Shown: positions 62,261 to 64,000 of the stretch, piece after piece | Layout: each line of letters begins with the position of its first letter | How positions within the stretch are numbered: the stretch's first letter is position 1 | Source of the DNA: Acarospora socialis | Lineage: Eukaryota > Ascomycota > Lecanoromycetes > Acarosporales > Acarosporaceae | Length of the DNA: 64,000 nt | Direction: 5' to 3' | Assembly: GCA_025617375.2 (NCBI GenBank) | Contig: JAMYGW020000002.1 | Span: 2,976,001-3,040,000 of the forward strand | Notes under the pieces: generated by a model | What the model saw: the letters and a program-made list of their open reading frames with translations, nothing else | Database searches by the model: none | Told to the model about the DNA's origin: nothing | Translations under genes and position numbers: made by a program

Positions 62261-64000
62261 ACTGACAAATGCTAATACTAAAAGTAATTGTTAAAATTTC
62301 ATGCACTAAAATCATTCACTTGTAGTGATAATCACATCTCAGCAATGCATTCATATCAGAAATCACCTTATATGCAGTAACTACAACAGCTGCATTTCAG
62401 AGACATTGATAACATTTTTGAGAGAATTATAATCAGTAAGAACTCAGACTTGTTAAGTGTGATCAGTAAGTGAACTTCATGACAAAGCTCAGTGAGCATC
62501 ATTGACAGAGTTCAACAACACAGCTCACACTCAGAGTTTAGTTTACAGCAATGAGTGAGTTCAGTGACAAAGCTTCAATCACTAATGCTCACAACAAAAC
62601 ACAACAACAACAATCTTATCAACTCATCTCACAGACACCAACTACACTCTTGAAAGAGTCAGAATTGATGAGCTTTGACACAAAACTCACTCAACAAACT
62701 CACATTTTCTCAGTTAAATATCATTCAACACTCATCTTGTCTATCAGTCTCATTCTTCATTCATGATTGTACTGTTATCTTAACTGATAACTCACTCAGT
62801 TATTACTGAAACTATCACAGAAATGATTACAATGTCTCAACAATTGATTAAAAGTGATGAGAAAAAGAAAAAATGAAAAAAAAAATCTAACAACAGTCTG
62901 AAGAATATCAAAATGCAAATAATCAATGAAAGTTGCAAATCAAAATTCATCTCAAGCATCAAAATCAACAACAACTCAAATACATTAATCAAACTACAGA
63001 AGAAAGCTGACAAGAAATAACATTGTTAACAGTGTTGAGATGAGATAGAGAGAAAGAAAATGCAAAAAAGATTGATGAAAAAACTGAAGATAATAAAGAG
63101 AAAGATGAAAGCTGAGTTAATTGTGCAGCAAAACATAAGAGAGACACATCAGACAAAGCTAGAAAAACAGATGATGAAGACTTTGATACTTACACTATTG
63201 ATTTTTAAGATGAACAACTCAACAGTTAAATCAATGTTGTTGAGCAATAATTTCAAATACATCAATCAAGACAAAGAAAATATCACTACACTCAACAACA
63301 GTACAATCACATTTTATAACTTATTCACTCAGCATCACAACATCATCAAAAAGAAACTTCATATCATTATAATTGAGAAAATCATCAATGATAGTAAACA
63401 AAAAAATGAATCAATCATATTGCTGTTAAACATGATAAGTCATAACTTCATGACTTAAACATTAATTTGACTTATGCACATCATGACACTTCTTGAACTG
63501 AATAAACACAAGATAGTATGAAAACATCAAGATAAATTTAAGAGAATTGTGTTAGAAGACTTGTTGAAATGTATGATGATTGAAGAAGAAAGCACAATGA
63601 AAAACACAATTTAAGATTTAACACAGACATGTTTCATGAGAATTGAAAAGATAGAGACAATCTCACTGAAATTTTTGAAACTCAGTGCATCAGCTTTAAC
63701 TCAATTAACTTTGCTGAAGTAGTTGATAAAAGAAAATATAAATTTGAACTTACTGATCTTGAGTCAGTCTGTAAAAGAATTGATAATTGAAAAGAATAAA
63801 ATCAATGACAAAATCAATTAACTCATGACTGAGTACACAAATGAGTTGTCAGAACAAATCACAAATAAATATGATGATATTGAAGAAAATTTTGTTCAAG
63901 TTAAAAATGTCATTTATGACATCTGCATGATCAAGATTCTTAAACATGATGAAAATACAGATAGCATCATTATGATTAATGAGAACATTATTGTAATGAA
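62261..64000. repeat. Unclassified RIP-type decayed DNA
   Basis: AT-rich DNA of the same kind as the rest of the right arm, running off the window. Frames at 62,551-62,766 and 63,060-63,458 (plus) are Lys/Gln/Asn-rich without recognisable domains. A same-strand near-repeat of about 30 bases (GTGA-TTCA-GACAAAGCT) occurs at about 62,470-62,500 and 62,556-62,580. The 3' LTR of the outer gypsy would be expected at the start of this tract but was not identified. Confidence 0.45.

Overview
The window reads as nuclear DNA of a filamentous ascomycete (Pezizomycotina, Dothideomycete-like by general impression only). The genes have short GT-AG introns of about 50-130 bases, and the host genes are fungal in character: a Rab11/Ypt3 GTPase, mitochondrial ATP synthase beta, glycogen branching enzyme, choline-sulfatase and a chromodomain protein. 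The genome is two-speed. GC-balanced gene islands (about 13,081-17,830 and 21,960-38,280) lie between extremely AT-rich tracts (1-13,080, 17,830-21,960 and 38,280-64,000) that carry the marks of repeat-induced point mutation (RIP) or a closely related process.

Layout. 1-5,046: two diverged, same-strand copies of an unclassified repeat. 5,300-9,156: partial Copia element, plus strand. 9,157-13,080: unclassified block A. 13,081-17,830: island with a decayed DUF1772/anthrone-oxygenase-like gene, a whole choline-sulfatase gene and the start of a secreted-protein gene. 17,830-21,960: block B, related to block A. 21,996-23,477: a frameshifted Ser/Ala/Thr-rich surface-protein pseudogene, possibly the other half of the secreted-protein gene. 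24,541-26,370: one uncertain and one good hypothetical gene. 26,782-27,663: Rab11 (minus). 28,365-32,108: chromodomain protein (plus). 32,709-34,742: ATP2 (minus). 35,125-37,605: branching enzyme (minus). 38,330-62,260: one Ty3/gypsy fossil split by three other LTR elements. 62,261-64,000: unclassified decayed repeat.

The most striking observations are these. (1) The AT-rich tracts almost completely lack CC, GG and CG dinucleotides while CA/TG stays common, which is not the classical CpA-directed RIP footprint. (2) Blocks A and B contain 36 exact copies of three octamers that all derive from the palindrome TCGTACGA by CpG transitions, often spaced about 130-175 bases apart. (3) The 24-kb right-hand cluster resolves into a gypsy element with three nested insertions, each with equal-length LTRs and 5-base target duplications. 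(4) The paired LTRs differ only by transitions.

The host genes show no operon-like relationship. Rab11 (membrane traffic), ATP2 (respiration), branching enzyme (glycogen) and the chromodomain protein are housekeeping or chromatin genes. Choline-sulfatase is a sulfur/choline scavenging gene in a small island enclosed by RIP-type DNA. Exon coordinates were worked out by hand from frame and splice consensus; coding lengths of the Rab11, ATP2, branching-enzyme and chromodomain models all come out as whole codons. I saw no tRNA, rRNA or CRISPR array.
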